Notes: a model not told the origin generated them from the sequence alone. Positions 54,417 to 63,833 are shown, numbered from the stretch's first letter. The stretch: 64,000 nt of DNA from Sandaracinomonas limnophila (GCF_004005965.1 NZ_SACY01000001.1:496001-560000); one strand, 5' to 3'. Translations and numbers: made by a program.

Positions 54417-55625
54417 TTAATCGTTTATCGCATGATCAATTGGAATAGAAAGTCCTTTGTATGTTTTTTTAGCAGTCCAATCTTCCTCAGGAACTTGCCA
54501 AAAGGAATCATTTGCAGGTAATCCCAAAATCAAAAAAGCTTCTGAACATAAATACAAACTACCTGTTGAAATGTAAACTTCTCCAATTTCTGGTTGAAAT
54601 CCGGCAATGCCTAATCGCAACCAACCGTCTTTAGTAAATGTACCGGATGCCTCCATTTGTCGTTTAATAACTTGATATAACAAACTTCTCACTTGTCCTT
54701 CTGAAACTCCATGTGGCAACATTTTTCGCTGAGCTACCAAAGATAAGGCTTGTAAATTTCCGAAACGGTAAGCCAAAGAACGACCTGTAATTGGGTAAGT
54801 TGCTTCTGGAGAAATCATTCGTTCTTGAATTTCTGCGTACCTCACCATACGTTTAGATTGGAGTTCTAAACTCAAATTTGTTGACACATTCATTGCTTTC
54901 ATTTGTTCCAAAATTTCAAATAACATCGGATGAATCACAAAACTATTGTAGTAATCAAAATGAAAATCTTTACCATCACCATATACCCCATCTCCTTTGT
55001 ACCATTCTGCATGTTTTTGAATGGCATAATCTATTTTACTTTGTTCACAAGTACCCGTTAATTTTAATAATAAAGTTTCTACCATCCCTGAAAATAACAG
55101 CCAATTACTTTGTCCAGGAGTAGTTTTCCGAGTCAATTGCAAGGCTTTTATCAAATTCGATTTAGTTTCAGCATCTAATTTTGCAAGCAATTGATTGGGG
55201 GCTCTTAAGAGTCCTTGACTTAAAAAAGCTGCATCTACCAACGATTGTCCAGGTTGATGGAAATTTAAATAATCTGGGGAATTGGGGTTTACGCCATTTT
55301 TTAAGGATTTCAAAACTAACTCAAGGTATTTGACTCTTAATTTACCTTCAGAAGATTCATCCGGACCTAATTCTAACCAAGGTGCCATACCTGCTACCAA
55401 GCGTCCGAATCCTTCTAAATAGGTTGAATTGTGGATAGATTCTCGCCCATTGTTACTTTCAACAGGCATATTTTTCTTCAAAGTATTTTGACTGAGATTT
55501 ACTAAAACAGGGTCAGCAATTTTTATGAGAGTATTTATTAAATATTTTCTTTGCTTTAGCCCAGAAGAGCCAAATGTGGTAAAAAAAGAAAAGCCCATAC
55601 AGAGTAGGACAATAATTTTTTTCAT
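54417..55625 (-). CDS. DUF2264 domain-containing secreted protein
   Basis: A 402-residue protein with a signal peptide (about 1-19). The family start is seen as YLINTLIKIADPVLVNLSQNTLKKNMPVE (by position) with YLEGFGRLVAGMAPWLELG and WLLFSGMVETLL. DUF2264 proteins have an alpha/alpha-barrel-like architecture and occur in polysaccharide-utilisation loci, where they are proposed to act on uronic-acid-containing glycans; enzymatic activity is not established for most. It is first of a pair with the acylase (gap 4 bases). Confidence 0.85.
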   Translation of the reverse strand: MKKIIVLLCMGFSFFTTFGSSGLKQRKYLINTLIKIADPVLVNLSQNTLKKNMPVESNNGRESIHNSTYLEGFGRLVAGMAPWLELGPDESSEGKLRVKYLELVLKSLKNGVNPNSPDYLNFHQPGQSLVDAAFLSQGLLRAPNQLLAKLDAETKSNLIKALQLTRKTTPGQSNWLLFSGMVETLLLKLTGTCEQSKIDYAIQKHAEWYKGDGVYGDGKDFHFDYYNSFVIHPMLFEILEQMKAMNVSTNLSLELQSKRMVRYAEIQERMISPEATYPITGRSLAYRFGNLQALSLVAQRKMLPHGVSEGQVRSLLYQVIKRQMEASGTFTKDGWLRLGIAGFQPEIGEVYISTGSLYLCSEAFLILGLPANDSFWQVPEEDWTAKKTYKGLSIPIDHAIND

Positions 55626-55682
55626 AGTTTTGATTTTGCGTTTAGAAATTTACTGAATACTTTTTTATATAAAACTATTAAA

Positions 55683-56612
55683 ATGAAAAAACTACTATTA
55701 ATCGCATTACTTTATACTCCTATTATAGGATATGCTCAACACAAATATGCTGCTAAGGATATTGAAGGTCGCTGGGACTTAACTCTACAAAATAAGGAAA
55801 AGAAACAACCTTCTTGGTTAGAAATAACTCATTCAGGTTTAAAAAATTTTACAGGACATTTTGTAAGTATTAATGGGAGTTCGCGCCCCATTTCAATTGT
55901 TCATGTAAAGGAAAATAATATTTCATTTGCAATTCCACCCCAATGGGACAATAGTACCAAAGATTTAACTTTTGAAGGAACAATTACTGGAAATACTATT
56001 TCAGGAACCATTGTTACATCTATGAATGAGTTAGTTCCATTTACGGGAAAAAGAGCTCCTGTATTAATTTCAAGCAAAGAACCGAAATGGTCTAAACCTG
56101 TTTCTCTTATCAATACCAAAGATTTAAGTGGCTGGGAGGTACTTGGATCAACAAATCAATGGGTGAATTCAAATGGGATTTTAAAAAGTCCAAAATCAGG
56201 TTCCAATATTAAAACAAAAGAAAATTTTAAAGATTTCAAGTTACATGCAGAAGTAAGATATCCAGCAGAAAGTAATTCCGGAATTTATTTGAGAGGCAGA
56301 TATGAAATACAAGTAGCTGATAGTTATGGTTTGCAACCTGCAAAAGATCAAGCTGCAGCAGTTTATGGATTTGTTCAACCTTTAGAAATGCCCATAAAAC
56401 CAGCAGGCGAATGGCAAGTATACGATATTACTTTGGTAGGTCGAGTAGTAACAATTTCATTAAATGGCAAAACGGTTATTTACAAAGCTGAAATACCAGG
56501 CATTACGGGTGGTGCATTAGATGCAAATGAGGAAGAACCAGGACCGATAATGATTCAAGGAGATCATGGACCAGTAGAATATCGAAATTTACAGATTAGC
56601 AAGGGAGAATAA
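55683..56612 (+). CDS. DUF1080 (3-keto-disaccharide hydrolase-type) secreted protein
   Basis: A 309-residue protein with a signal peptide (about 1-18, ending IIGYAQ). The N-terminal 110 residues are a small beta domain (lipocalin-like, EGRWDLTLQNK). The C-terminal concanavalin-like DUF1080 domain has the conserved LINTKDLSGWEV, NSGIYLRGRYEIQVADSYG and GPVEYRNLQI. Some DUF1080 proteins hydrolyse 3-keto-glucosides, which fits a partner role for oxidising enzymes nearby (inference). A strong terminator follows. Confidence 0.87.
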   Translation: MKKLLLIALLYTPIIGYAQHKYAAKDIEGRWDLTLQNKEKKQPSWLEITHSGLKNFTGHFVSINGSSRPISIVHVKENNISFAIPPQWDNSTKDLTFEGTITGNTISGTIVTSMNELVPFTGKRAPVLISSKEPKWSKPVSLINTKDLSGWEVLGSTNQWVNSNGILKSPKSGSNIKTKENFKDFKLHAEVRYPAESNSGIYLRGRYEIQVADSYGLQPAKDQAAAVYGFVQPLEMPIKPAGEWQVYDITLVGRVVTISLNGKTVIYKAEIPGITGGALDANEEEPGPIMIQGDHGPVEYRNLQISKGE

Positions 56613-56636
56613 AAAAAGGGGCAAAAGCCCCTTTTT
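56613..56636. terminator. bidirectional terminator after the DUF1080 gene
   Basis: Perfect 10-bp stem AAAAAGGGGC/GCCCCTTTTT with an AAAA loop, directly at the stop codon and three bases from the stop of the convergent gene. Confidence 0.92.
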
Positions 56637-56639
56637 ATT

Positions 56640-57194
56640 TTAATAACGTTTTTTATCTGGAATTAACCATCCCAACCAGAGGCCACACAATCCCCAGGAT
56701 GCCAAAGCATCAATCAAATCGGCTCTAATTTCATAAGAAGGATACCATACATGTAAGGTATAAAAAGAATTTGCAAAAACTATAATTCCTACAAATAATG
56801 CACTAATAAAAATAGATCCGAAGGTTTTAAATTTAAATCGATTGACCAAAAGTAAAAACAGAAATACAACTAGTACATCTGTCAGAAAACTTCTTACCAT
56901 ACTCATACCCATATTCATTTTATAAGTTGGATAATAAGAGATTCTTGCCCAAGGTTTTCCTTGAATACTTTTAGTAAATGCTTCAACTTCCTCTAAATTG
57001 GCCGAATTTTTAGGACGAGGTAACATATATCCTCCACCTTCTTTTAAGTGAGTGGAAAGATAATTTAAAATAGAATCTTGACTAGCTGAATATTGTTGAG
57101 CGGGTTCGTGAAGATTGAGCGCCATTTGAGAGGCAGCCTGACATAAAAAGAAAATTAAACCTCCTACCAATGCTCCAAGTAGAATTTTTTTCAT
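56640..57194 (-). CDS. hypothetical four-helix membrane protein
   Basis: A 184-residue protein of no recognised family. Hydrophobic segments are seen at about 4-24, 104-122, 126-146 and 163-180, with a soluble loop of about 75 residues (30-105) between the first two. That loop contains GGGYMLPRP and PWARISYYPTYKMNMGMSMV. The last helix is Gly/Trp-rich (LASWGLCGLWLGWLI). It is transcribed alone, 92 bases downstream of the GH88/105 gene's stop region and on the same strand order. An inner-membrane location is expected; no function is inferred. Confidence 0.7.
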   Translation of the reverse strand: MKKILLGALVGGLIFFLCQAASQMALNLHEPAQQYSASQDSILNYLSTHLKEGGGYMLPRPKNSANLEEVEAFTKSIQGKPWARISYYPTYKMNMGMSMVRSFLTDVLVVFLFLLLVNRFKFKTFGSIFISALFVGIIVFANSFYTLHVWYPSYEIRADLIDALASWGLCGLWLGWLIPDKKRY

Positions 57195-57286
57195 AGTTTT
57201 TTTTAAGATTTTTTAAATTTACAAAACAAAGTATGCCAATTTAAGTAAAAAAAAACTAAAAATTGTCTAATTTTTCATTTTAGTAC

Positions 57287-58408
57287 TTATTTGGACAACT
57301 TCAAATATTCTGTACCTGCTAACAAAAAACAACCTAAACCAAAATCTTCAAAATTTGGCACTGAGTTAAAAGTTACAGGTTGACCATCTTTTGGTTCTTT
57401 CCCTGTTCCTTGCACATTTCCTAAAAAACCACTAGGGTGAACACAGGTCAATAGTCCTTTCATTGCAGATTCTAATGGTTTAGTATATGTTTTTTTATCT
57501 AATAAGCCTGTTCTCATTCCATAAGAAAATCCATAAGCAAATAATGCAGTTCCTGTCAGTTCTGGACCACCAAAATTAGTTGGATCCTTTAAACTCACAG
57601 TCCAAAATCCATCATTTCTTTGTAAAGGCAATAATGCTTTTGACATATTTTGAAACATGGTAACATATTCCTCGCGATGAGGAGAATTTGCCTCCATTTG
57701 TTCTAAAGTTCTAACTAAAGCAGCATACACCCAGGCATTTCCTCTTGACCAAAAACATTTTTCACCATTCGGTTCTTTGTAAGGTAAAACAAAATCTTTA
57801 TCCCTAAACCACAAAGCCTCTTGCGGGTCATACAAACCATTAACCGCATGCTTATTTTTAGTAAATGCATATAAATCATACATTTTTTCCCAATAGGCAT
57901 TGTCCTTGTACATTTTAGCCAATCGAGCATAAACTGGCATACTCATTTGTAAACAATCTACCCAGGACCAATCGTCGGCCTTGGTAGAATATACCATATT
58001 ATCAATATTAGTTTTAATTGGTTTAATCAAAGAAGAATCTCCTTTTCCCATTAAGAACAAATCAATATATACTTGGCCACATGCCTGATTGTCTGCATTA
58101 CGTGTATTTATTTTACCGTCACGTAATCCCCATTGATGAAAGTTGCCCCAATCCATCATATACTTCATATCAGATTCTTTGGGATCCAATTTGTATAATT
58201 CCATCAATCCTTCGTAAAATACAGCGCGCGTCCAAATGTTGGAAGGACGAGTTCTATCGGGACTTACAATTACTTGTCCTACATCTGGCCATTTAGTTTG
58301 AAAATAGGATTTTGCCAAATGCATTTTTTCTAAAATAACTTTGTTTGGAATTTTGGCAAATGAAATTTGAGCTAATAAAATAAGGCTTACAAAAAATATT
58401 TTTTTCAT
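57287..58408 (-). CDS. GH88/GH105-family unsaturated uronyl hydrolase
   Basis: A 373-residue protein with signal peptide (about 1-18, ending QISFAK) and an (alpha/alpha)6-barrel of the YteR/YesR type. Motifs: NIWTRAVFYEGLMELY, the catalytic-region WVDCLQMSMPVYARLAKMY and FWSRGNAWVYAALVRTLEQM, then GPELTGTALFAYG. Such enzymes remove the unsaturated uronic acid left by polysaccharide lyases, typically unsaturated galacturonyl-rhamnose. It overlaps the L-rhamnose mutarotase gene by four bases, which supports rhamnogalacturonan- or ulvan-type substrates. Confidence 0.9.
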   Translation of the reverse strand: MKKIFFVSLILLAQISFAKIPNKVILEKMHLAKSYFQTKWPDVGQVIVSPDRTRPSNIWTRAVFYEGLMELYKLDPKESDMKYMMDWGNFHQWGLRDGKINTRNADNQACGQVYIDLFLMGKGDSSLIKPIKTNIDNMVYSTKADDWSWVDCLQMSMPVYARLAKMYKDNAYWEKMYDLYAFTKNKHAVNGLYDPQEALWFRDKDFVLPYKEPNGEKCFWSRGNAWVYAALVRTLEQMEANSPHREEYVTMFQNMSKALLPLQRNDGFWTVSLKDPTNFGGPELTGTALFAYGFSYGMRTGLLDKKTYTKPLESAMKGLLTCVHPSGFLGNVQGTGKEPKDGQPVTFNSVPNFEDFGLGCFLLAGTEYLKLSK

Positions 58409-58719
58409 GGCATGTAAAATAAGGAAGTCAAATCATCGCTTACTGGAGAATTATCCGGATTGGTTTTCATAATATCAGCCATATAGGCCCACCATTTTTT
58501 CATGATTGGGTGATTAGGTAAATCGGCTAATAAATCCAGATTGGGTGTTTCTAAATAAGCAAATAGCGTGAGAGATTCTTCGTCAAGAAAAATTGAATAA
58601 TTGGCAATTCCGAAAGTTTTTAAATAGTCTGAGAGTTCAGGCCAAATCTCATCGTGGCGTTTTTTATATTCCTCGATATATCCAGGAAAAAGATACATTT
58701 TAAAAGCCTTTCTTTGCAT
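58405..58719 (-). CDS. rhaM: L-rhamnose mutarotase
   Basis: A 104-residue RhaM from ATG 58719 (MQRKAFKMYLFPGYIEEYKKRHDEIW, quoted in part), the normal length. The frame extends 44 codons upstream only into the 3' end of the threonine aldolase gene. It interconverts the alpha and beta anomers of L-rhamnose. Family residues H-D-E-I-W-P-E-L and the C-terminal W-W-A-Y-M-A-D-I-M are present. It overlaps the downstream GH88/105 gene by four bases, so both are co-translated. Confidence 0.93.
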   Translation of the reverse strand: MQRKAFKMYLFPGYIEEYKKRHDEIWPELSDYLKTFGIANYSIFLDEESLTLFAYLETPNLDLLADLPNHPIMKKWWAYMADIMKTNPDNSPVSDDLTSLFYMP

Positions 58720-58733
58720 AATTTTTTCTTTTA

Positions 58734-58763
58734 AAAGAAAAAAAGAGTAAAAACTTACTCTTT
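58734..58763 (-). terminator. terminator of threonine aldolase gene
   Basis: On the minus strand AAAGAGTAA (containing the stop codon) pairs with TTACTCTTT around a four-base loop, followed by a T run. It separates the rsmI-to-aldolase operon from rhaM. Confidence 0.75.
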
Positions 58764-59768
58764 CAAAATATCCATAAATTCTTGTAAATGTTGGTCTGTA
58801 AAATCTAAATGAGTTACAAAGCGTAAGGAATGATTTCCAAATGCATTGCACAAAATTCCTTTATTTTTTAAGTCGTTTACCACTTGGGGTGCAAGTAAAT
58901 CACCTCTTAATTCTACAATTACGATATTTGTATCTACAGGAAGAACATTTTTTATCCAAGATAAATCTTTACAATATTCGCCAATTTTTTGCGCACGCCT
59001 ATGATCCTCTTTCAAGCGATCAACCTGATTATCGAGGGCATAAATACCTGCAGCTGCCAATAGTCCAGCTTGTCGCCAACCACCTCCAAATCTTTTTCTA
59101 ACTCTTTTAGCTTTTTTAATAAATGCCTCGGTCCCTAACAAAACCGAGCCAATTGGAGCCCCAAGACCTTTAGATAAACAAACAGAAATAGAATCAAACC
59201 ATTGTCCATATTGTAAAGGTGTTTGTCCTGTTGCTACCATTGCATTAAAAACTCGAGCCCCATCTAAATGCAAGGGCAATTTATTGGCCTTACAAAAGGA
59301 AGAAATTTCATTCAAAGATTCCGTTGAATAAACACTCCCCCCTCCTTTATTCATAGAATTTTCTAAACTTACTAAAGCGGATTCGCAAAAATGAATGTCA
59401 TCTGGCGAAATAGCTTCTTTGATTTGCGTAACTGATATACGCCCTAAATCTCCTTTTAATAATTTTACTGAAGCTCCCGCATTTGCCATGATTCCACCTC
59501 CCTCATAAAAATAAATATGAGACATCGCATCACAAATAACTTCTTGGCCTTTTCCAATATGTGCTGCAATGGCAATTTGATTGGTCATTGTTCCAGAGGT
59601 GGCAAACAAAGCTGCTTCCATTCCAAAAAGATTTGCTACTTTTTGTTCTAAGGCCTTTACTGTGGGATCCTCATTAAAAACATCATCACCTAATGGAGCA
59701 TCGAACATAGCCTGCTTCATGGCAGGTGTAGGTAAAGTAAATGTATCGGAACGAAGTTCTATTGCCAT
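58755..59768 (-). CDS. low-specificity L-threonine aldolase
   Basis: A 337-residue fold-type I PLP enzyme. It begins MAIELRSDTFTLPTPAM with GDDVFNEDPTV, has HLDGARVFNA (cofactor aspartate) and the Schiff-base lysine in SVCLSKGLGAPIGSVL. It cleaves L-threonine (and allo-threonine) to glycine and acetaldehyde. Length is normal. The start codon lies one base after the DUF5916 stop; it is the last gene of the rsmI operon and has its own terminator. Confidence 0.92.
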   Translation of the reverse strand: MAIELRSDTFTLPTPAMKQAMFDAPLGDDVFNEDPTVKALEQKVANLFGMEAALFATSGTMTNQIAIAAHIGKGQEVICDAMSHIYFYEGGGIMANAGASVKLLKGDLGRISVTQIKEAISPDDIHFCESALVSLENSMNKGGGSVYSTESLNEISSFCKANKLPLHLDGARVFNAMVATGQTPLQYGQWFDSISVCLSKGLGAPIGSVLLGTEAFIKKAKRVRKRFGGGWRQAGLLAAAGIYALDNQVDRLKEDHRRAQKIGEYCKDLSWIKNVLPVDTNIVIVELRGDLLAPQVVNDLKNKGILCNAFGNHSLRFVTHLDFTDQHLQEFMDILKE

Positions 59769-59769
59769 T

Positions 59770-61974
59770 TTAAAACTGTTTTAAATAAGACACTTTAGCC
59801 AAAAAAGCCTTTTGTTTTTGTAGAGTTAAATCATCTCCCATGTGTTCCACTTGATTTAGGACCAAATAGATGTATGACAAGGGTTTGTACTCCCAGGAAA
59901 CACGTAAATTTAAAGATTTTAAGTCATTTAGTGCATTTTGCTGATAAAATCCAATCATTTGTAATCGTGGATTAATTGCCAATCGGCTTTCAATCATCCA
60001 AAGATTGATATTTTTTGATTCTCGTAAAATTCCCAAATCTTTAATTTCTGATCTATTTAAGGTAAGTCCAAAATTCACATGAGGAATGGGTGCAAAATTG
60101 GTTTTGACTAAATATAATCGAGTGGAACCATTGTAGTAATTGCCTATATCAGCATTCAACATATAGGAAAACTTTTTACTTTGGTCAGAAGAAATCATTA
60201 ATCCATTTCGAATATAATCATATTGTCCTTTGGCAATTTGAACTTCCAATGGTTTAAAATCAGATTCAATATTTTGGTGTTGGAAAGCTGTAAAAAATCC
60301 AATCATTCCACCATTTGATAGGGTTATCCAAGCTGGTGTAACCAAAACACTACGCTCTAACAAATGCATTGTAGATGCACTATGATAAATTTCTGTGTAA
60401 ATACCTGGTTCTAATGAACGAAGCCATTTGGGATACCACGATTTTCTCATTTGGTAATAGGCACCCTGACTATTTGATAAAACATTATTCCTAGAAACAA
60501 ATCCCATGGCAGGAGTGTACTTATCATTGATATAAGTTTGGGTCCAATAAAAACCAAGAGAATTGGTTCGGTACATTATTTGATTGTATTGAGCAATACC
60601 GGTATTCGAATTAGTCGTATTACTTGTTAAAGATACCATACCAGCATAATACATTTTAGCAGATAAACGTACAAAAGCATCTGCTGCATAAGTATTTTCA
60701 GTAATTAAATTGTTTAATTTACTGGTAATGATTCCCCCAAAACGATTTTGCTTACCAAAATTATGCGACAATCGTGCAACACCAAAATCAGTAAATTCTG
60801 CACCGTCTGCAGCACCTTGTCGCATTAAAATAGCCCCGATATTGTTTTTATCAGACCTATAAACATATCTACCTCCTGCTATAATAGGTACTGGATTTAC
60901 GTCTTTATCCAATCCAATTGTTCTACTAAAAAAAGGTCGGATATTCATAGAACCGCCCATTACTTCATCAATGGGTGCTAATCCTGCTGAAAATAAGGAT
61001 GCATTTTCTAAGAAAAACTGTCTTCTTTCTGGAAAGAAAACAGAAAATCGGGAAATGTTATTAACTTGTCGATCGACATCAGCCTGCGCAAAATCCGTAT
61101 TAAAGGTAAGGTCTAAAATATTGTTATTATTAATTGCCCATTTCACTTCCCCTCCCATTTTAAATTCTGAGACATTTTTATAACCTACTTCAGAACCATT
61201 GTTATTAACATCAGCAAATAAGATATAAGGAATGGCTCTAATATTTGTTATGGATGGTTCTGGAGGAGTAATGTTAACTAATTGTCCGGCATAATCCATT
61301 CGTAAAGGTGAAAATGCTCGAGGAACAGGAGACCAAACATTTAATTCGTTAGAGGTTCTCCTATTTCTAAAAAAATTGATACCCCAATTTTGGGTTTCGT
61401 TATTTTTTACACGAGGATATCGTAATGTACTCCAGGGAATGGCAAATTCAGCTATCCAAGCAGTATCCGCGCGGTGCGTACGCACGCGATATAAACCATC
61501 CCAATCTACATCAAATTGTAAATCATCAAACGACAATAAATCACGCTGAGCCCCATATGCATTCGATTGCATAACAATTGCATTTCTTTTATCATTAAAT
61601 GCATCAAATGCAATACCAAACAAATCCTGTTCCCCGAACATAAAATCACGTTTTAAGTTAGGAGCTCGGTATTTATTTTTTCCGATTGTGTCTTTATTAA
61701 TCACCCCAACGTATAAAAATTGAGGAGAACTTAGAATTTTAACTTGGGTTTCAAAACTTGCTTTATTGCCTTGAAATGGCTCAACTTGAAAATTTAAATG
61801 TACAGGTTTCGCTAAATTCCATTCAGATTCATCTAAATGACCATCTATCTTTAATGATTTATTTAATGGATAGGCTTCTACGGATTGTTGTTTTTCTGAA
61901 GGGATAAAAACAGCTTGGGCAAACGAAAAATTAGTAAAAAGGGCTAAAAAGCCCACTAAGAAATATAACTTCAA
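59770..61974 (-). CDS. DUF5916 / CBM9-like domain outer-membrane protein
   Basis: A 734-residue protein starting at TTG 61974 (MKLYFLVGFLALFTNFSFAQ is a full signal peptide). Residues of about 30-220 form a carbohydrate-binding CBM9-like domain (KIDGHLDESEWNLAKPV, WIAEFAIPWSTLRYP). The rest is DUF5916, predicted as an outer-membrane beta-barrel with alternating aromatic strands (RRQFFLENASLFSAG, NSLGFYWTQTYIN). Function unknown; relatives are widespread in Bacteroidota. It lies in the rsmI operon, 41 bases after DUF4105. Confidence 0.83.
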   Translation of the reverse strand: MKLYFLVGFLALFTNFSFAQAVFIPSEKQQSVEAYPLNKSLKIDGHLDESEWNLAKPVHLNFQVEPFQGNKASFETQVKILSSPQFLYVGVINKDTIGKNKYRAPNLKRDFMFGEQDLFGIAFDAFNDKRNAIVMQSNAYGAQRDLLSFDDLQFDVDWDGLYRVRTHRADTAWIAEFAIPWSTLRYPRVKNNETQNWGINFFRNRRTSNELNVWSPVPRAFSPLRMDYAGQLVNITPPEPSITNIRAIPYILFADVNNNGSEVGYKNVSEFKMGGEVKWAINNNNILDLTFNTDFAQADVDRQVNNISRFSVFFPERRQFFLENASLFSAGLAPIDEVMGGSMNIRPFFSRTIGLDKDVNPVPIIAGGRYVYRSDKNNIGAILMRQGAADGAEFTDFGVARLSHNFGKQNRFGGIITSKLNNLITENTYAADAFVRLSAKMYYAGMVSLTSNTTNSNTGIAQYNQIMYRTNSLGFYWTQTYINDKYTPAMGFVSRNNVLSNSQGAYYQMRKSWYPKWLRSLEPGIYTEIYHSASTMHLLERSVLVTPAWITLSNGGMIGFFTAFQHQNIESDFKPLEVQIAKGQYDYIRNGLMISSDQSKKFSYMLNADIGNYYNGSTRLYLVKTNFAPIPHVNFGLTLNRSEIKDLGILRESKNINLWMIESRLAINPRLQMIGFYQQNALNDLKSLNLRVSWEYKPLSYIYLVLNQVEHMGDDLTLQKQKAFLAKVSYLKQF

Positions 61975-62015
61975 AATTATTTAGTTTGGATGATAAACAA
62001 ATTTACGAAATCCAA

Positions 62016-63140
62016 CTATTTTTTCTGAATCCAAAGCGCATAAGTTCGTATCAGGACAGGCAGGCCAACCAAGAACAATCCTGCGAAATAATAAGAAGCT
62101 ATAATCAACCCGATTGCAGAAACAATGAATGCGTATTTCAAATAAACAGCCCAAATATCTTTCTTTTTTGAATTTGCAAACCAAAATACCAAAGGGAAAT
62201 TTGTTGGAAGCAACATTAAACAAGAGGCATTCCACGACATTACCTCATGGTCTGTTCCTGTTGCTAAAAAGAAAATTAGCCAGGCAAATAATCCATAGAC
62301 AGTAAATAAAATTTTGTCTAAAGTGAATTGAAATTTAAATTGTTTGATAGATACAAACAATACAAAAAGTGAAACTAAAAAAAGTACAATTATAGGCCCC
62401 ATTGGGTTTATTTTACCCAACAAAGTGTCTTTTTCCTCATATATTGGAACAATTTCTTTTACCAAAGGTGCATTTCCATTTTTGGCAAAATTAAATGCAT
62501 AATAAAGGTTATCTGGCAAATAAGTCGATTGAGAGGCACTAGCCTTTACATCGGAACGATAGCCCAGAGCTAAATTCATTCCAAAGGTTACCCAGGTATT
62601 ATATGGAAGATATTTATTCATCCATTGTCGATATGATAAAGATTGAAGAGAATCTATTTGTCCCCAAGGCACCCGGATACCCTGTTGTTTTTCAAAAACA
62701 TCTCTGATACGAGAAGAACAATTATCGTAAAAAAATTTGTATTGATATTCCTTATTTTGGGGTAAGAGATTAGTTTCTAAACGTTGAAAGATTTCATTTC
62801 TTTGTACAAGATTTAAATCCAATTTTTGGGCTACCATAGTCCGGTGCTCATAATTTGAATAAAAATAGACAACATCCTGAAACTGATTAGCGCTGATGGT
62901 ATAGGGCAGAGTACCTTTTAAAAATTTCCAATAAAAATTATCTGTATTAAAATCAAAGGTACCATAAGAATAGGCCTTATCTATTCCATTTTCAGGATCT
63001 TGAATCAAAATCATGCTATGGCCAAATCGGGAATACAATTCCTTCCCTGGTGCTACAGTAATTAAGGAAATACTTGATTGGGGTCCTAATTGTCCAAATA
63101 CTTGAACAGAAAGCAACAAAAAAAAGATAAATTTTTTCAT
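62016..63140 (-). CDS. DUF4105 domain-containing membrane protein
   Basis: A 374-residue protein. After a signal sequence (about 1-17, ending QVFG) comes the DUF4105 domain (SLITVAPGKELYSRFGHSMI, YDNCSSRIRDVFE), which is related to papain-like/NlpC-type folds with Cys and His at conserved places (NCSSR and FGHS). The C-terminal 140 residues contain four to five membrane segments. Enzymatic activity is not established. It overlaps rsmI by one base and precedes DUF5916. Confidence 0.85.
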   Translation of the reverse strand: MKKFIFFLLLSVQVFGQLGPQSSISLITVAPGKELYSRFGHSMILIQDPENGIDKAYSYGTFDFNTDNFYWKFLKGTLPYTISANQFQDVVYFYSNYEHRTMVAQKLDLNLVQRNEIFQRLETNLLPQNKEYQYKFFYDNCSSRIRDVFEKQQGIRVPWGQIDSLQSLSYRQWMNKYLPYNTWVTFGMNLALGYRSDVKASASQSTYLPDNLYYAFNFAKNGNAPLVKEIVPIYEEKDTLLGKINPMGPIIVLFLVSLFVLFVSIKQFKFQFTLDKILFTVYGLFAWLIFFLATGTDHEVMSWNASCLMLLPTNFPLVFWFANSKKKDIWAVYLKYAFIVSAIGLIIASYYFAGLFLVGLPVLIRTYALWIQKK

Positions 63141-63817
63141 TAGTTTGATTTACCTGAAATAACCAATACCATTTCACCTTTCACTTTTTCAGGATGTAGT
63201 TTAAAATAGGCTAATAATTCTTCTGCAGTCCCGCGATGCATTTGTTCATGCAATTTAGAAATCTCACGAGCCAACATAAGTGGTCGGTTGGGATCTATAA
63301 ATTCAATAATTTGTTCAAGTGTTTTAATAATTCTATGAGGAGATTCGTATAAAACAATTGTCCTCTCCTCCTCAGCCATTTGCTTAAAACGCGTTTGTCG
63401 ACCCTTTTTGTGAGGTAAAAATCCTTCGAAAACAAATCGGTCTGTTGGGAACCCTGAATTAACCAAAGCTGGCACAAAAGCTGTAGCCCCAGGCAAGGTT
63501 TCAATCTCAAAACCTTTCTCCAAACAGGCTTTAACTAATAAATATCCAGGATCAGAAATACCGGGAGTTCCTGCATCCGAAACAAGTGCTAGTGACTTTC
63601 CGCTCTCCAACATTTTTAAAACACCGGAAACTCCTGCGTGTTCATTGTGGGCATGATGTGCCATTAAGGGCTTTGAAATACCTAAATGTTTCAACAAATT
63701 ACCCGTATTGCGGGTATCCTCCGCCAAAATTGCATCAACCTCTTTCAGAACTTTAATAGCCCTTAAAGTAATATCATCAAGATTTCCGATAGGAGTTGGT
63801 ACGAGGAAGAGTTTCAT
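63140..63817 (-). CDS. rsmI: 16S rRNA 2'-O-ribose C1402 methyltransferase
   Basis: A 225-residue RsmI of the tetrapyrrole methylase fold. Motifs: MKLFLVPTPIGNLDDITLRA, AEDTRNTGNLLKH, LVSDAGTPGISDPGYLLV and the KYPHKKGRQ-like GFLPHKKGRQTRF; FYESPHR appears as VLYESPHRI. It methylates the 2'-OH of C1402 in 16S rRNA together with RsmH. The ATG follows a TAnnTTTG box (63822-63829) by only four bases, so the message may be almost leaderless. Head of the rsmI-DUF4105-DUF5916-aldolase operon. Confidence 0.95.
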   Translation of the reverse strand: MKLFLVPTPIGNLDDITLRAIKVLKEVDAILAEDTRNTGNLLKHLGISKPLMAHHAHNEHAGVSGVLKMLESGKSLALVSDAGTPGISDPGYLLVKACLEKGFEIETLPGATAFVPALVNSGFPTDRFVFEGFLPHKKGRQTRFKQMAEEERTIVLYESPHRIIKTLEQIIEFIDPNRPLMLAREISKLHEQMHRGTAEELLAYFKLHPEKVKGEMVLVISGKSN

Positions 63818-63833
63818 AACTCAAAGGTACTAA

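Noticed and set aside
58723-58744. 22-bp A/T palindrome before rhaM as an operator
   Set aside because: It consists of T and A runs and is largely explained by the T run of the aldolase terminator and its complement.
58720-58851. 44-codon N-terminal extension of L-rhamnose mutarotase
   Set aside because: It overlaps the threonine aldolase coding region and terminator in another frame; the 104-residue form from 58719 is the standard family length.
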